A stretch of DNA of 58,664 nucleotides, taken from positions 1-58,664 of the forward strand of contig CAKPDO010000004.1 of the NCBI GenBank assembly GCA_934148985.1, read 5' to 3'. The position numbers and the translations under genes are program-made. The stretch comes from an uncultured Clostridia bacterium. GTDB lineage: Bacteria; Bacillota; Clostridia; TANB77; CAG-508. Positions within the stretch are counted from its first letter, which is position 1; each line of letters begins with the position of its first letter. This document shows positions 37,567 to 45,728 of this stretch, in pieces. The notes beneath the pieces are model-generated. The model did not search any database. It was not told the origin of the DNA and saw nothing but the letters and a program-made list of their open reading frames with translations.

Positions 37567-38127
37567 ATGGGAGTATTAGAATTATTATTATTAAGCGTAG
37601 GACTGGCAATGGATGCATTTGCTGTATCAGTATGTAAAGGAATATCAATGAAAAAAATGAACTGGAAAAAAGCCATAATAATTGGCTTATATTTTGGAGG
37701 ATTTCAAGCTTTAATGCCTACAATTGGCTATTTTTTAGGAGCCGCATTCCAAAGTCTAATAACAAGCATAGACCATTGGATAGCTTTTATTTTACTTGGA
37801 ATTATTGGAGGTGGAATGATAAAAGAGTCGTTTGGAGATGACGAAGAAAATAGAAATGATGATGTAAGTTTTAAAATAATGATTGTGCTTGCAATTGCAA
37901 CAAGTATAGATGCTTTAGCGATTGGAATTACTTTTGCATTTTTAAATGTTAATTTAGTTTTGGCCATAAGCTTGATTGGAATTATTACATTTATTTTATC
38001 TGTTTTTGGAACTAAAATAGGAAATAGATTTGGTGATAAATACGAAAAAAAGGCTGAATTTCTTGGTGGAGTTATTTTAGTATTACTTGGAATTAAAATT
38101 TTATTGGAACATTTAGGTGTTATATAA
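37567..38127 (+). CDS. mntP: MntP manganese efflux pump
   Basis: A 186-aa membrane protein with six predicted helices. AMDAFAVSV near residue 14 and a second DALAIG motif near residue 117 are the paired Asp-containing motifs of MntP (DUF204). Exports Mn2+ across the cytoplasmic membrane. AGGAGAG upstream of ATG. No yybP-ykoY riboswitch was recognised upstream. No in-frame CGG. Confidence 0.9.
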   Translation: MGVLELLLLSVGLAMDAFAVSVCKGISMKKMNWKKAIIIGLYFGGFQALMPTIGYFLGAAFQSLITSIDHWIAFILLGIIGGGMIKESFGDDEENRNDDVSFKIMIVLAIATSIDALAIGITFAFLNVNLVLAISLIGIITFILSVFGTKIGNRFGDKYEKKAEFLGGVILVLLGIKILLEHLGVI

Positions 38128-38137
38128 AAGTAACCAC

Positions 38138-38187
38138 AAAAAACTTCTTTTCATACAATATAAAAAAGTATGAAAGGAAGTTTTTTT
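38138..38187 (+). promoter_or_regulatory. Hairpin that hides the peroxiredoxin ribosome binding site
   Basis: AAAAACTTCTTTTCATAC (38138-38156) pairs with GTATGAAAGGAAGTTTTT (38168-38187), then ATG. The GAAAGGAAG ribosome binding site is in the right arm and a T run ends it. It can act as the mntP terminator, as a translational lock, or both. Confidence 0.6.
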
Positions 38188-38854
38188 ATGGATTATGAAT
38201 TAATGATGAATTCAAATATTAAAATAGGTCAGAAAGCACCAGATTTCACAGCAGTAACTACATATGGAAATAGAAGCCTAAAAGATTATAAAGGAAAATG
38301 GCTTGTTTTTTTCAGTCATCCACGGAGATTTCACACCAGTGTGTACAACCGAGATGATAGCATTTTCAAAAGCATATTCTTATTTCCAAAATATGAATAC
38401 AGAGTTATTAGGGCTAAGCATAGATAGTAATGCATCACATCTTGCTTGGATGAATGACATATTTATAAGAACAGGAATTACATTACAATTTCCGATAGTA
38501 GCTGATAGAAGCGGAGAGATTGCAAGGCTATATGGGATGATATCAAAAGATGTAAGTAATACTAAAACAGTGAGAGATGTTGTTATAATAGACCCAAATG
38601 GAATTATAAGATTAATTTTGACATATCCACTTAATGTTGGAAGAAATATTGCTGAGATAATTAGAACTGTTCAAGCTTTACAAATAGCAGATTGCGAAAA
38701 TGCTTCTACTCCTGTAAATTGGATACTAGGGCAACCTTTAATTGTTCCAGCTCCTAATACTTATCCAGAATTAGTTGAGAGAAAGGAGTTTATTGAGAAA
38801 AATAAAAATGGGGTTAGTTGGTATTTAAGTTTTAGGGAGCCAGAAGAAAAATGA
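38188..38854 (+). CDS. Peroxiredoxin (AhpC/TSA, 1-Cys type), +1 shift at CGG
   Basis: A 221-aa enzyme after one skipped base. In frame 0, CCA CGG AGA leads to an unrelated sequence and TAG at 38425; skipping C38323 gives SHPGDFTPVCTTEM, the exact active-site consensus with the peroxidatic Cys. It then has LGLSIDSNASHLAW and a C-terminal dimer arm typical of the Prx6-like group. It reduces peroxides. Frame 0 stops within 80 residues, so the unshifted product would lack the catalytic Cys. Confidence 0.9.
38323..38326 (+). other. CGG +1 recoding site 6 (CGGA, peroxiredoxin)
   Basis: CCA CGG AGA TTT in frame 0; (C)GGA GAT TTC ACA restores Gly-Asp-Phe-Thr next to the catalytic Cys. Confidence 0.85.
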
Positions 38855-38942
38855 AAATATTACCAATTGTACTGACCTCCCAGTCCAATTACCAACAAAG
38901 AAAAAATATGTTATAAATATACCGGACAAAGGAGGAGGACAA

Positions 38943-40655
38943 ATGACCGAAAAAATAGAAAATCTAAAAGAAATGCTAAAAAAATCCGGTGAAAAATATG
39001 GAGAAAAAGAAGCATATAAAATAAAAATAGAAAAAAATAAATATAAAATATATACACATAAAGAAATAAGACAAATGATAAATTATCTAGGAACAAGATT
39101 GATAGACCTAGGATTAAAAAATAAAAGAATAGCCGTATTAGGTGAAAATAGATATGAATGGGAAATCGCGTATTTATCTGTAGTATGTGGAACAGGGATA
39201 GTTGTACCATTAGATAAATCTTTGCCACAAAATGAATTAGAAAAAGTAATAGAACGTTCAGGAATAGAAGCGATTTTCTATTCTGGTAAATACGAAGAAA
39301 ATCTAAAAGAGATAGTATCAAAAGGAATAGGAAATTTAAAAACATTAATTTCAATGGATTTAGAGGCTCACACTTATGGAATATATTCCCAGAAAGAATT
39401 GATAAAAGAGGGCGAAATCTTAGTAAAAAAAGGCAATAAAAGTTTTATTGATGCAAAAATTGATAGTGAAAAGATGTCAATAATGCTATTTACATCAGGA
39501 ACAACATCAGATTCAAAGATTGTTGCATTATCACATAAAAATTTAGCATCAAATTTAATGGATATAACGTCGAGTCTAGATGATGTAAATTCAAGTGATG
39601 TATTTTTATCATTTTTACCTTTACATCATGTTTTTGAATGTACAGTTGGTTTTTTATTTGCACTATATGTAGGAGCAGAAACTGTATTTTGTGATGGAAT
39701 AAGACATATTGTAGAAAATTTAAATGAATACAAAGTTACTGTAATGGCATCAGTTCCGGCAATTTATGAAAGAATTTTTAAAATAATTAGGAGAGAAATT
39801 GCCGGAAGTGGTAATTTAAACGAAATACTTGAAAATGAAAAAATATATGCAAATGCATCGATGGAAGAAAAGAAAAAAATATTTAAGAATATACATGAAA
39901 TGTTAGGTGGAAATATAAAGCTTTTAATTAGTGGAGCTGCAAGTTTGGATAAAGAAATAGAAGAAAAATACAGAAAATTAGGATTGAATTTAGTTCAAGG
40001 GTATGGACTTACAGAAACATCTCCTGTTATAGGAATAGGAACGAAAAAATATTATAAATTAGGCTCAATTGGTAAAACAATTCCATCTGTTGAGGCAAAA
40101 GTAATAGATTGCAACAGTGAGGGAATAGGAGAATTGATAGTTAAAGGTCCAAATATAATGCTTGGATATTATCAAAATGATGAAGCAACTGAGAAAGCAA
40201 TTATTGATGGCTGGTTTCATACAGGTGATTTAGCTAAAATTGATAAAGATGGATATATTTTTATTTGTGGAAGAAAGAAAAATGTAATCGTTTTGAAGAA
40301 TGGAAAAAATATTTATCCAGAAGAGATAGAAGGACTTATAAATAAAATTGAAGGTGTTGAAGAATCATTTATATATGGAAGACCTCTTTCAAGTGACAAG
40401 GAAAATATAAAAATATATGCAAAAATAGTTTATGATGAAGAAATTATGAAAAATGCATATAAGATTCAAAATGAAAAGGAAATTTTCGAAGAAATTGCCA
40501 AGAAAATAAAAGAGATAAATAGTCTTATGCCTAAATATAAGGCTATAAGGGGATTTTCATTGACAAAAGAGCCTCTTATAAAAACAACAACAAATAAGCT
40601 GAAAAGAGCACAAAATTTGGAAAAAATTTTAAAGGAAGAAAAGGAAAATGTTTAA
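38943..40655 (+). CDS. AMP-dependent acyl-CoA/acid synthetase
   Basis: A 570-aa ANL-superfamily ligase: P-loop-like motif LFTSGTTSDSKIV (about residues 178-190), YGLTETSPV (A5 motif), HTGDLAKID (A7), KNIYPEEIE and terminal KLKRAQ. The length and order match long-chain fatty-acid-CoA ligases. The C-terminal catalytic Lys position (A10) is TTTNKLKRA. It probably activates fatty acids, fitting the fatty-acid operon downstream; birA overlaps its stop by 8 bases. AGGAGGAC upstream. No in-frame CGG. Confidence 0.88.
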   Translation: MTEKIENLKEMLKKSGEKYGEKEAYKIKIEKNKYKIYTHKEIRQMINYLGTRLIDLGLKNKRIAVLGENRYEWEIAYLSVVCGTGIVVPLDKSLPQNELEKVIERSGIEAIFYSGKYEENLKEIVSKGIGNLKTLISMDLEAHTYGIYSQKELIKEGEILVKKGNKSFIDAKIDSEKMSIMLFTSGTTSDSKIVALSHKNLASNLMDITSSLDDVNSSDVFLSFLPLHHVFECTVGFLFALYVGAETVFCDGIRHIVENLNEYKVTVMASVPAIYERIFKIIRREIAGSGNLNEILENEKIYANASMEEKKKIFKNIHEMLGGNIKLLISGAASLDKEIEEKYRKLGLNLVQGYGLTETSPVIGIGTKKYYKLGSIGKTIPSVEAKVIDCNSEGIGELIVKGPNIMLGYYQNDEATEKAIIDGWFHTGDLAKIDKDGYIFICGRKKNVIVLKNGKNIYPEEIEGLINKIEGVEESFIYGRPLSSDKENIKIYAKIVYDEEIMKNAYKIQNEKEIFEEIAKKIKEINSLMPKYKAIRGFSLTKEPLIKTTTNKLKRAQNLEKILKEEKENV

Positions 40656-41196
40656 GTTTGGGGAGTATAAAGAATTTCAAGTTTTTCACTATAAAAAGAT
40701 AGATTCTACTCAAAAGGAAATTTGGCGTAGAGTTAAAAATGGGACAATAAAGAATAAGACAATGATTTTTGCTGATATTCAAACAGCAGGAATTGGGACA
40801 CATGGAAGAATATGGCATACAGATGAAGAAAACAATATTGCTTTTTCGGTTTATTTTGACTTAAGTGAAGAACATTGTAATGTAAGTGAACTTGATGGAC
40901 TAACAATAAAAATAGCTAAGAATATTGTTGAAACATTTAAAAATATATATGATATTAATTTAAACATTAAATTTCCAAATGATATTTATTGTAATGGAAA
41001 AAAACTTGGAGGAATACTCACAGAAACTAAAGTTTTAAATGGATTAGTTAAATGTGTTGTTATTGGGATTGGAATTAATACTAACCAAATTGAATTTGAC
41101 GATGAAATAAAGGATATTGCAACTTCAGTCAAACGAGAATTTGGAATTGAGGTCGATAATTTATTAATCATGAAAGAAATTTTAAACTTTGCATAG
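40648..41196 (+). CDS. birA: Biotin-[acetyl-CoA carboxylase] ligase, short form
   Basis: A 182-aa cytosolic enzyme that attaches biotin to AccB. Catalytic core: DSTQKE, ADIQTAGIGTHGRIW (biotin/ATP loop, here GIGTHGR instead of the usual GRGRRGR), KFPNDIY and GKKLGGIL. No N-terminal HTH, so probably not a repressor. It stops right after MKEILNFA, lacking most of the usual C-terminal SH3-like domain; a later frame is open only for a few residues. Whether truncated or naturally short is unclear. Fits next to the carboxylase genes. Confidence 0.85.
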   Translation: MFKFGEYKEFQVFHYKKIDSTQKEIWRRVKNGTIKNKTMIFADIQTAGIGTHGRIWHTDEENNIAFSVYFDLSEEHCNVSELDGLTIKIAKNIVETFKNIYDINLNIKFPNDIYCNGKKLGGILTETKVLNGLVKCVVIGIGINTNQIEFDDEIKDIATSVKREFGIEVDNLLIMKEILNFA

Positions 41197-41233
41197 AAAA
41201 TCGATTTTAATGTGAAGAAACCGAATTTTTTCG

Positions 41234-41254
41234 CAAAAAGAAACGGTCCCAACC
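41234..41254 (+). repeat. ACCGGT-type repeat copy (birA-fabD junction)
   Basis: GCAAAAAGAAACGGTCCCAA, with one extra A and no second C, directly before the fabD ribosome binding site. Confidence 0.65.
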
Positions 41255-41272
41255 AGAATATAGGAGGATTTT

Positions 41273-42133
41273 ATGAAAATAGGATTTTTGTTCCCAGGGC
41301 AAGGCTCACAATTTGTAGGAATGGGAAAAGAATTATATGAAAAAGATGAAGATGCAAGGAAAATATATGATAGAGTTAAAGAAATAACTGGAATTGATAT
41401 AGCTCAAATCTCTTTTGAAGGACCAGATGAAGTTTTAAATCAAACAAAATATACACAACTAGCAATTCTTACAAATAGTTTAGCAGAACTTAAGGTACTA
41501 GAAAAACAAGGCATAAAAGCAGATATATCAGCAGGTTTAAGCCTAGGAGAATATTCGGCACTTATATATAGCAAAGCACTTTCTTTTGAAGATGGAGTAA
41601 AACTAGTTCAAAAAAGAGGAGAATTCATGCAAGATTTAGCTCCATCTGGAGATTGGCAGATGGCAGCTATACTTGGAGCGTCTGATGAGGATGTAGAGAA
41701 TTTGTGCAAAAGAGTGAAATGTGGTTTTGTGGTTCCAGTAAATTATAATTGTCCTGGTCAAGTAGTGGTTACAGGTGATAAAGTTGGAATTTGCAATCTT
41801 CAAGAATTAGCAAAAGATGTAGGTATCAAAAAGATAAGAGTTTTAAATACTTCTGGGCCATTTCATACATGTAAATTAGAAGAAAGTTCTAATGCTCTAA
41901 GAAGAGAGCTGGAAAAAGTAAAATTTCATAATTTTGAAAGCACTGTTATAAAAAATATAGATGGAGAACCTTATACATGTGAAGATGATGTAAAAGAAAT
42001 TTTGGCGAAACATATTGTTAGTCCTGTTAGGTTTTCTAAGTGTTTGAAGAAGATGAAAGAATTGGGAGTAGATGAATTTATCGAAGTCGGACCAGGCAAG
42101 ACTTTGAGCGGATTTGTTAAGAGGATGTTTTGA
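41273..42133 (+). CDS. fabD: Malonyl-CoA:ACP transacylase
   Basis: A 286-aa enzyme moving malonyl from CoA to ACP. FPGQGSQFVGMG at the N-terminus, nucleophilic Ser in GLSLGEYSA (near residue 90), PVNYNCPGQVVVTG and catalytic His in SGPFHT. Full length. AGGAGG upstream. First gene of the fab series; fabG follows after 87 bases. No in-frame CGG. Confidence 0.95.
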   Translation: MKIGFLFPGQGSQFVGMGKELYEKDEDARKIYDRVKEITGIDIAQISFEGPDEVLNQTKYTQLAILTNSLAELKVLEKQGIKADISAGLSLGEYSALIYSKALSFEDGVKLVQKRGEFMQDLAPSGDWQMAAILGASDEDVENLCKRVKCGFVVPVNYNCPGQVVVTGDKVGICNLQELAKDVGIKKIRVLNTSGPFHTCKLEESSNALRRELEKVKFHNFESTVIKNIDGEPYTCEDDVKEILAKHIVSPVRFSKCLKKMKELGVDEFIEVGPGKTLSGFVKRMF

Positions 42134-42220
42134 GTTTGTGAAATTAGGAATGGTGGAATTTTGTGATGTGAAAATTTTCAAAAAAATGCATCCAAAAGTG
42201 AATAAGAAGGAGGAAGAAAT

Positions 42221-42952
42221 ATGGCTGTAGCATTAATAACAGGAGCAACTAAAGGAATAGGAAAAGCAATTGCATTGAAATTAAGCAAAGAAGGATATGA
42301 CATTGCAATTAATTATAGAAATGAAAATGAAGAATTAAGTGATTTGAAAAAAGAAATTGAAAAAAATAATGTTAGATGTGAATTAGTTCAAGGAGATGTT
42401 TCGTGTTTTGAAGATACGGAAAAGTTTACAAAAGAAACAATTGAAAAGTTAGGTTCGATTGATGTACTTATAAATAATGCTGGTATTACAAGAGATATGT
42501 TACTTATGAGAATGAAACCAGAGGATTTTAAAAATGTTATAGATGTCAATTTGATTGGAACTTTTAATGTTACAAAAAATGTAATTGGTTATATGATGAA
42601 AGCAAGAAAGGGAAATATTGTGAATATTTCTTCTGTTGTAGGAATTTCAGGAAATGCTGGACAAACAAATTATTCAGCTTCTAAAGCTGGAATTATTGGT
42701 TTTACTAAAAGCTTAGCAAAAGAGGTGGCTTCTAGAAATATTAGAGTAAATGCTGTGGCACCTGGTTTTATTGAAACTAGCATGACTGATTGTTTGAATG
42801 ATGATATAAAAGAAGAGATTAGTAAAAATATTCCTTTGAAAAGAATGGGATGTGCCGAAGATGTGGCAAATGTTGTTAAATTTTTGGCATCAGATGAGAG
42901 TTCTTATATTACAGGACAGGTAGTTCAAGTTGATGGTGGAATGTTGATGTGA
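42221..42952 (+). CDS. fabG: 3-oxoacyl-ACP reductase
   Basis: A 243-aa short-chain dehydrogenase. NADP-binding TGATKGIGKAIA, NNAGITRD, catalytic Ser in NISSVVG, Tyr/Lys in NYSASKAG and the terminal VDGGMLM. Reduces the beta-keto group during elongation. AAGGAGGAAGAAAT upstream. A terminator follows, so transcription of fabF onward probably needs read-through or another promoter. No in-frame CGG. Confidence 0.95.
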   Translation: MAVALITGATKGIGKAIALKLSKEGYDIAINYRNENEELSDLKKEIEKNNVRCELVQGDVSCFEDTEKFTKETIEKLGSIDVLINNAGITRDMLLMRMKPEDFKNVIDVNLIGTFNVTKNVIGYMMKARKGNIVNISSVVGISGNAGQTNYSASKAGIIGFTKSLAKEVASRNIRVNAVAPGFIETSMTDCLNDDIKEEISKNIPLKRMGCAEDVANVVKFLASDESSYITGQVVQVDGGMLM

Positions 42953-42954
42953 AA

Positions 42955-42990
42955 AACGCCAGCATTCAAAAAGATGAATGCTGGCATTTT
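42955..42990. terminator. Terminator between fabG and the inverted cassette
   Basis: GCCAGCATTC / GAATGCTGGC stem (10 bp) followed by ATTTT; also T-rich on the minus strand (GCGTTTTTC). Confidence 0.8.
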
Positions 42991-42997
42991 AGAAAAT

Positions 42998-43276
42998 TTA
43001 CATAATGAAATAGTAGAGGTTGGATAAATGCTGCGTGAATTTATGGGGCAATTGCAGTTGTGTGAATATTTTTACAGATGCGTATTCAAACAAATCTTGC
43101 GAATATTCTAAATGTGGTTCGATACAGATTGTTGTAGGAACGATGCCGTTGGATATAAAAAACTGGAAATTTATTTGAGCCAATATATCTAATTCTAAGT
43201 CTTTAAAGAAAGATTCAGAGTTAAACAGTTCCTCCCGCATTTGGTAAATGTTTTTTACTATTTCTTCGTATTTCAT
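42998..43276 (-). CDS. Unknown cassette protein inserted in the fab operon
   Basis: A 92-aa acidic, helical protein read against the operon, with AAGGAGGTATTAGGC upstream of ATG 43276 and a minus-strand promoter TTGATT-17-TATCAT further up. The family is not recognised. CGG (43237-43235, minus strand) encodes Arg in YQMREE. It separates fabG from fabF and looks like another single-gene insertion. Confidence 0.55.
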   Translation of the reverse strand: MKYEEIVKNIYQMREELFNSESFFKDLELDILAQINFQFFISNGIVPTTICIEPHLEYSQDLFEYASVKIFTQLQLPHKFTQHLSNLYYFIM

Positions 43277-43387
43277 TGCCTAATACCTCCTTGGTAGATG
43301 TTATGTAAATATGATAACATAAAAAATGGTAAAAATCAATAAATTTTGATAAAGTCTACATAAAAAATAGAGAAAGGAACACCAAAA

Positions 43388-44629
43388 ATGGAAAAACGAG
43401 TTGTAATTACAGGAATAGGTGCAATAACACCGATAGGAAATAATACAAAAGAATTATGGGAAAGCATTTTGCAAAAAAAATGTGGAATAAACAAAATAAC
43501 AAGTTTTAATGCAGATGGATATAAAACATCATTAGCAGCAGAAATAAAAAATTATAATCCATTAGATTATTTTGATGCAAAACAAGCTAAAAGATTAGAT
43601 AAATGTTCTCAATATGCAATAATAGCAGCAAAAGAAGCATTTAATGATAGTAAAATAACCAAGGAAAATACTGATTTTGAAAGAATAGGAGTATTTGTAG
43701 GTTCAGGGATAGGTGGATTAAAAACAATACAGGACCAATGTGAAATAAATTGTACCAAAGGGCATAACAGAATATCTCCAATGTTTATACCGATGTCAAT
43801 ATGTAATATGCCAGCTGGAAATATAGCTATAGAACTTGGGTTAAAAGGAGAGTCAATTTCAACAGTATCAGCATGTAGCTCATCTACTCATGCAATTGGA
43901 GAAGCATATAGGACAATAAAATATGGAGCAGAAGATGTAATATTAGCAGGAGGAACAGAAAGTTCAATTTGTGAAGTTGGAATTGCAGGTTTTGAAAACA
44001 TGAAAGCATTATCTTCTTCAACAGACCCAAATAGAGCAAGTATTCCATTTGATAAAGAAAGAAATGGATTTGTGATGGGAGAAGGTGCCGGAGTTCTTGT
44101 ATTGGAAGAATTAGAACATGCAATTAAAAGAAATGCTAAAATATATGCAGAAGTAATAGGATATGGTGCAACGTCTGATGCGTACCATATAACGTCTCCA
44201 GCTCCAGACGGAAATGGCGGAGCAAGGGCAATGATAAGGGCAATAGAAGATGCAAAAATCAGGCCAGAAGAAATAGATTACATAAATGCTCATGGAACGT
44301 CAACACATTTAAATGATAGCTTAGAAACAGTTGCAATAAAGAAAGCTTTAGGTGAAAATGCAAGTAAAAACGTTATGGTAAGTTCAACAAAATCAAATAT
44401 GGGACATATGCTTGGTGCAGCAGGTGGAGTGGAAGCAATAATTTGTGTGCAAGCAATTAATCAAAAAAAGGTTCCACCAACAATAAATTACTTAGTTAAA
44501 GACGAGGAATGTGATTTAGACATTGTTCCAAATGAAATTAGAGAAGCTGATATGAATATAGTTATGTCAAACTCTCTTGGATTTGGTGGGCATAATGCAA
44601 GTATAATTTTAAAGAAGTATGAAAAATAA
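43388..44629 (+). CDS. fabF: 3-oxoacyl-ACP synthase II
   Basis: A 413-aa condensing enzyme. Catalytic Cys in VSACSSSTHA, His in NAHGTSTHLND and His in SNMGHMLGAAG form the Cys-His-His triad of KAS I/II; terminal SLGFGGHNAS. It elongates acyl-ACP; no fabH is seen in the window, so initiation is encoded elsewhere. AGAAAGGAACACC upstream; accB follows after 12 bases. No in-frame CGG. Confidence 0.95.
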   Translation: MEKRVVITGIGAITPIGNNTKELWESILQKKCGINKITSFNADGYKTSLAAEIKNYNPLDYFDAKQAKRLDKCSQYAIIAAKEAFNDSKITKENTDFERIGVFVGSGIGGLKTIQDQCEINCTKGHNRISPMFIPMSICNMPAGNIAIELGLKGESISTVSACSSSTHAIGEAYRTIKYGAEDVILAGGTESSICEVGIAGFENMKALSSSTDPNRASIPFDKERNGFVMGEGAGVLVLEELEHAIKRNAKIYAEVIGYGATSDAYHITSPAPDGNGGARAMIRAIEDAKIRPEEIDYINAHGTSTHLNDSLETVAIKKALGENASKNVMVSSTKSNMGHMLGAAGGVEAIICVQAINQKKVPPTINYLVKDEECDLDIVPNEIREADMNIVMSNSLGFGGHNASIILKKYEK

Positions 44630-44641
44630 GGAGCAAAATTT

Positions 44642-45100
44642 ATGGAATACGAAAAAATAATACAATTGATAAATGATTTTGGTAATTCAAAACTAGATAA
44701 TCTCAAACTAGATTTTCCAGATGGTACAAAAATTGATATGAGTAAAAATTCTATGAAATGTCAAATTGGCGAAAAATCTATAGAAACAAGAACATTAGAA
44801 AATGTTTTTGAAAGTACTCAAGAAATTAATAAAGAAAAAATTGCTGAAAAAAATGATGAAGTAAAAGGAAAAATTATAACTTCACCAATGGTAGGAACTT
44901 TTTATTTAAAGCCATCACCAAATGCAGAGCCATATGTAGAAATTGGAAAAAAAGTGAAAAAGGGTGATGTGCTTTGTATAATTGAGGCAATGAAGCTTAT
45001 GAATGAAATTGAATCTGAGTATGACGGAATAATAGAAGAAATTTTTGTTAAGGATGCCGAAAGTGTTGAGTATGGCAAGCCTTTGTTTAGGATTTCGTAA
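44642..45100 (+). CDS. accB: Biotin carboxyl carrier protein of acetyl-CoA carboxylase
   Basis: A 152-aa protein; the C-terminal biotinyl domain has the biotinylation motif EAMKLMNE with PMVGTFYLKPSP before it, including the thumb-like insertion; the N-terminus is a dimerisation helix and a linker. Substrate of BirA (encoded upstream) and AccC. AAGGAGC upstream. No in-frame CGG. Confidence 0.95.
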   Translation: MEYEKIIQLINDFGNSKLDNLKLDFPDGTKIDMSKNSMKCQIGEKSIETRTLENVFESTQEINKEKIAEKNDEVKGKIITSPMVGTFYLKPSPNAEPYVEIGKKVKKGDVLCIIEAMKLMNEIESEYDGIIEEIFVKDAESVEYGKPLFRIS

Positions 45101-45117
45101 ATGCTTATTTGTGAATG

Positions 45118-45180
45118 TCCAAAAAGGACCCGGTCCCAAACGAACAATGTTCACAAAAGAACTGGTCCCAAATGAACATG
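45118..45180 (+). repeat. ACCGGT-type repeat pair (accB-fabZ junction)
   Basis: AAAAAGGACCCGGTCCCAAA and AAAAGAACTGGTCCCAAATG separated by CGAACAATGTTCAC, directly before the fabZ ribosome binding site. Confidence 0.8.
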
Positions 45181-45194
45181 AGAAGGAGAGAAAG

Positions 45195-45617
45195 ATGTTA
45201 AATAAAGAAGAAATAAAAAAAATAATTCCACAAAGGGAGCCTTTTCTGATGATAGATGAAGTTGAAAACTATATCCCAGGAGAAAGTGCAATTGCATATA
45301 AATATGTAAATGAAGCTGAATGGTATTTTAAGGGACATTTTCCAGGTAATCCCATAATGCCAGGGGTTTTAATTGCGGAAAGTTTAGCACAAACAGGTGC
45401 AGTTGCAATTTTGAGCTTAGAGGAGAATAAAGGAAAAAATGCACTATTTGGTGGAATTGATAAAATGAAATTCAAGAGAAAAGTTGTGCCAGGTGATAAA
45501 TTAAAATTAGAAGTTGAGATTATTAAAAGAAAAGGACCAATTGGAATTGGAGAAGCAATTGCAAGTTGTGATGGAAAAATTGTAGCAAAAGGAGAGCTTA
45601 CTTTTGCGTTGGTGTAA
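45195..45617 (+). CDS. fabZ: 3-hydroxyacyl-ACP dehydratase
   Basis: A 140-aa hot-dog-fold enzyme. PQREPFLMID, catalytic His in GHFPGNPIMPGV and Glu in LIAESLAQTGAV. ATG 45195 behind AAGGAGAG; an in-frame ATG at 45045 lies inside accB and the repeat. Dehydrates 3-hydroxyacyl-ACP to trans-2-enoyl-ACP. No in-frame CGG. Confidence 0.95.
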   Translation: MLNKEEIKKIIPQREPFLMIDEVENYIPGESAIAYKYVNEAEWYFKGHFPGNPIMPGVLIAESLAQTGAVAILSLEENKGKNALFGGIDKMKFKRKVVPGDKLKLEVEIIKRKGPIGIGEAIASCDGKIVAKGELTFALV

Positions 45618-45633
45618 AATTCAAATGAGCAAA

Positions 45634-45710
45634 ATGGGACCAAAAAGAACCGACCCTAGTGGGGCAAATGGGACCAAGAAGAACCGACCCCAATGTCCCA
45701 AATGGTCCCG
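45634..45710 (+). repeat. ACCGGT-type repeat pair (fabZ-accC junction)
   Basis: GGGACCAAAAAGAACCGACC and GGGACCAAGAAGAACCGACC, each followed by a C-rich tail, then TGGTCCCGATG before the accC ribosome binding site. Confidence 0.8.
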
Positions 45711-45728
45711 ATGAAAAAGGAGTAAAGC

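Noticed and set aside
43884..44123. Leu/His-rich minus-strand ORFs opposite fabF and many other genes
   Set aside because: They are antisense shadows of AT-rich coding sequence with no ribosome binding site and no protein-like composition.
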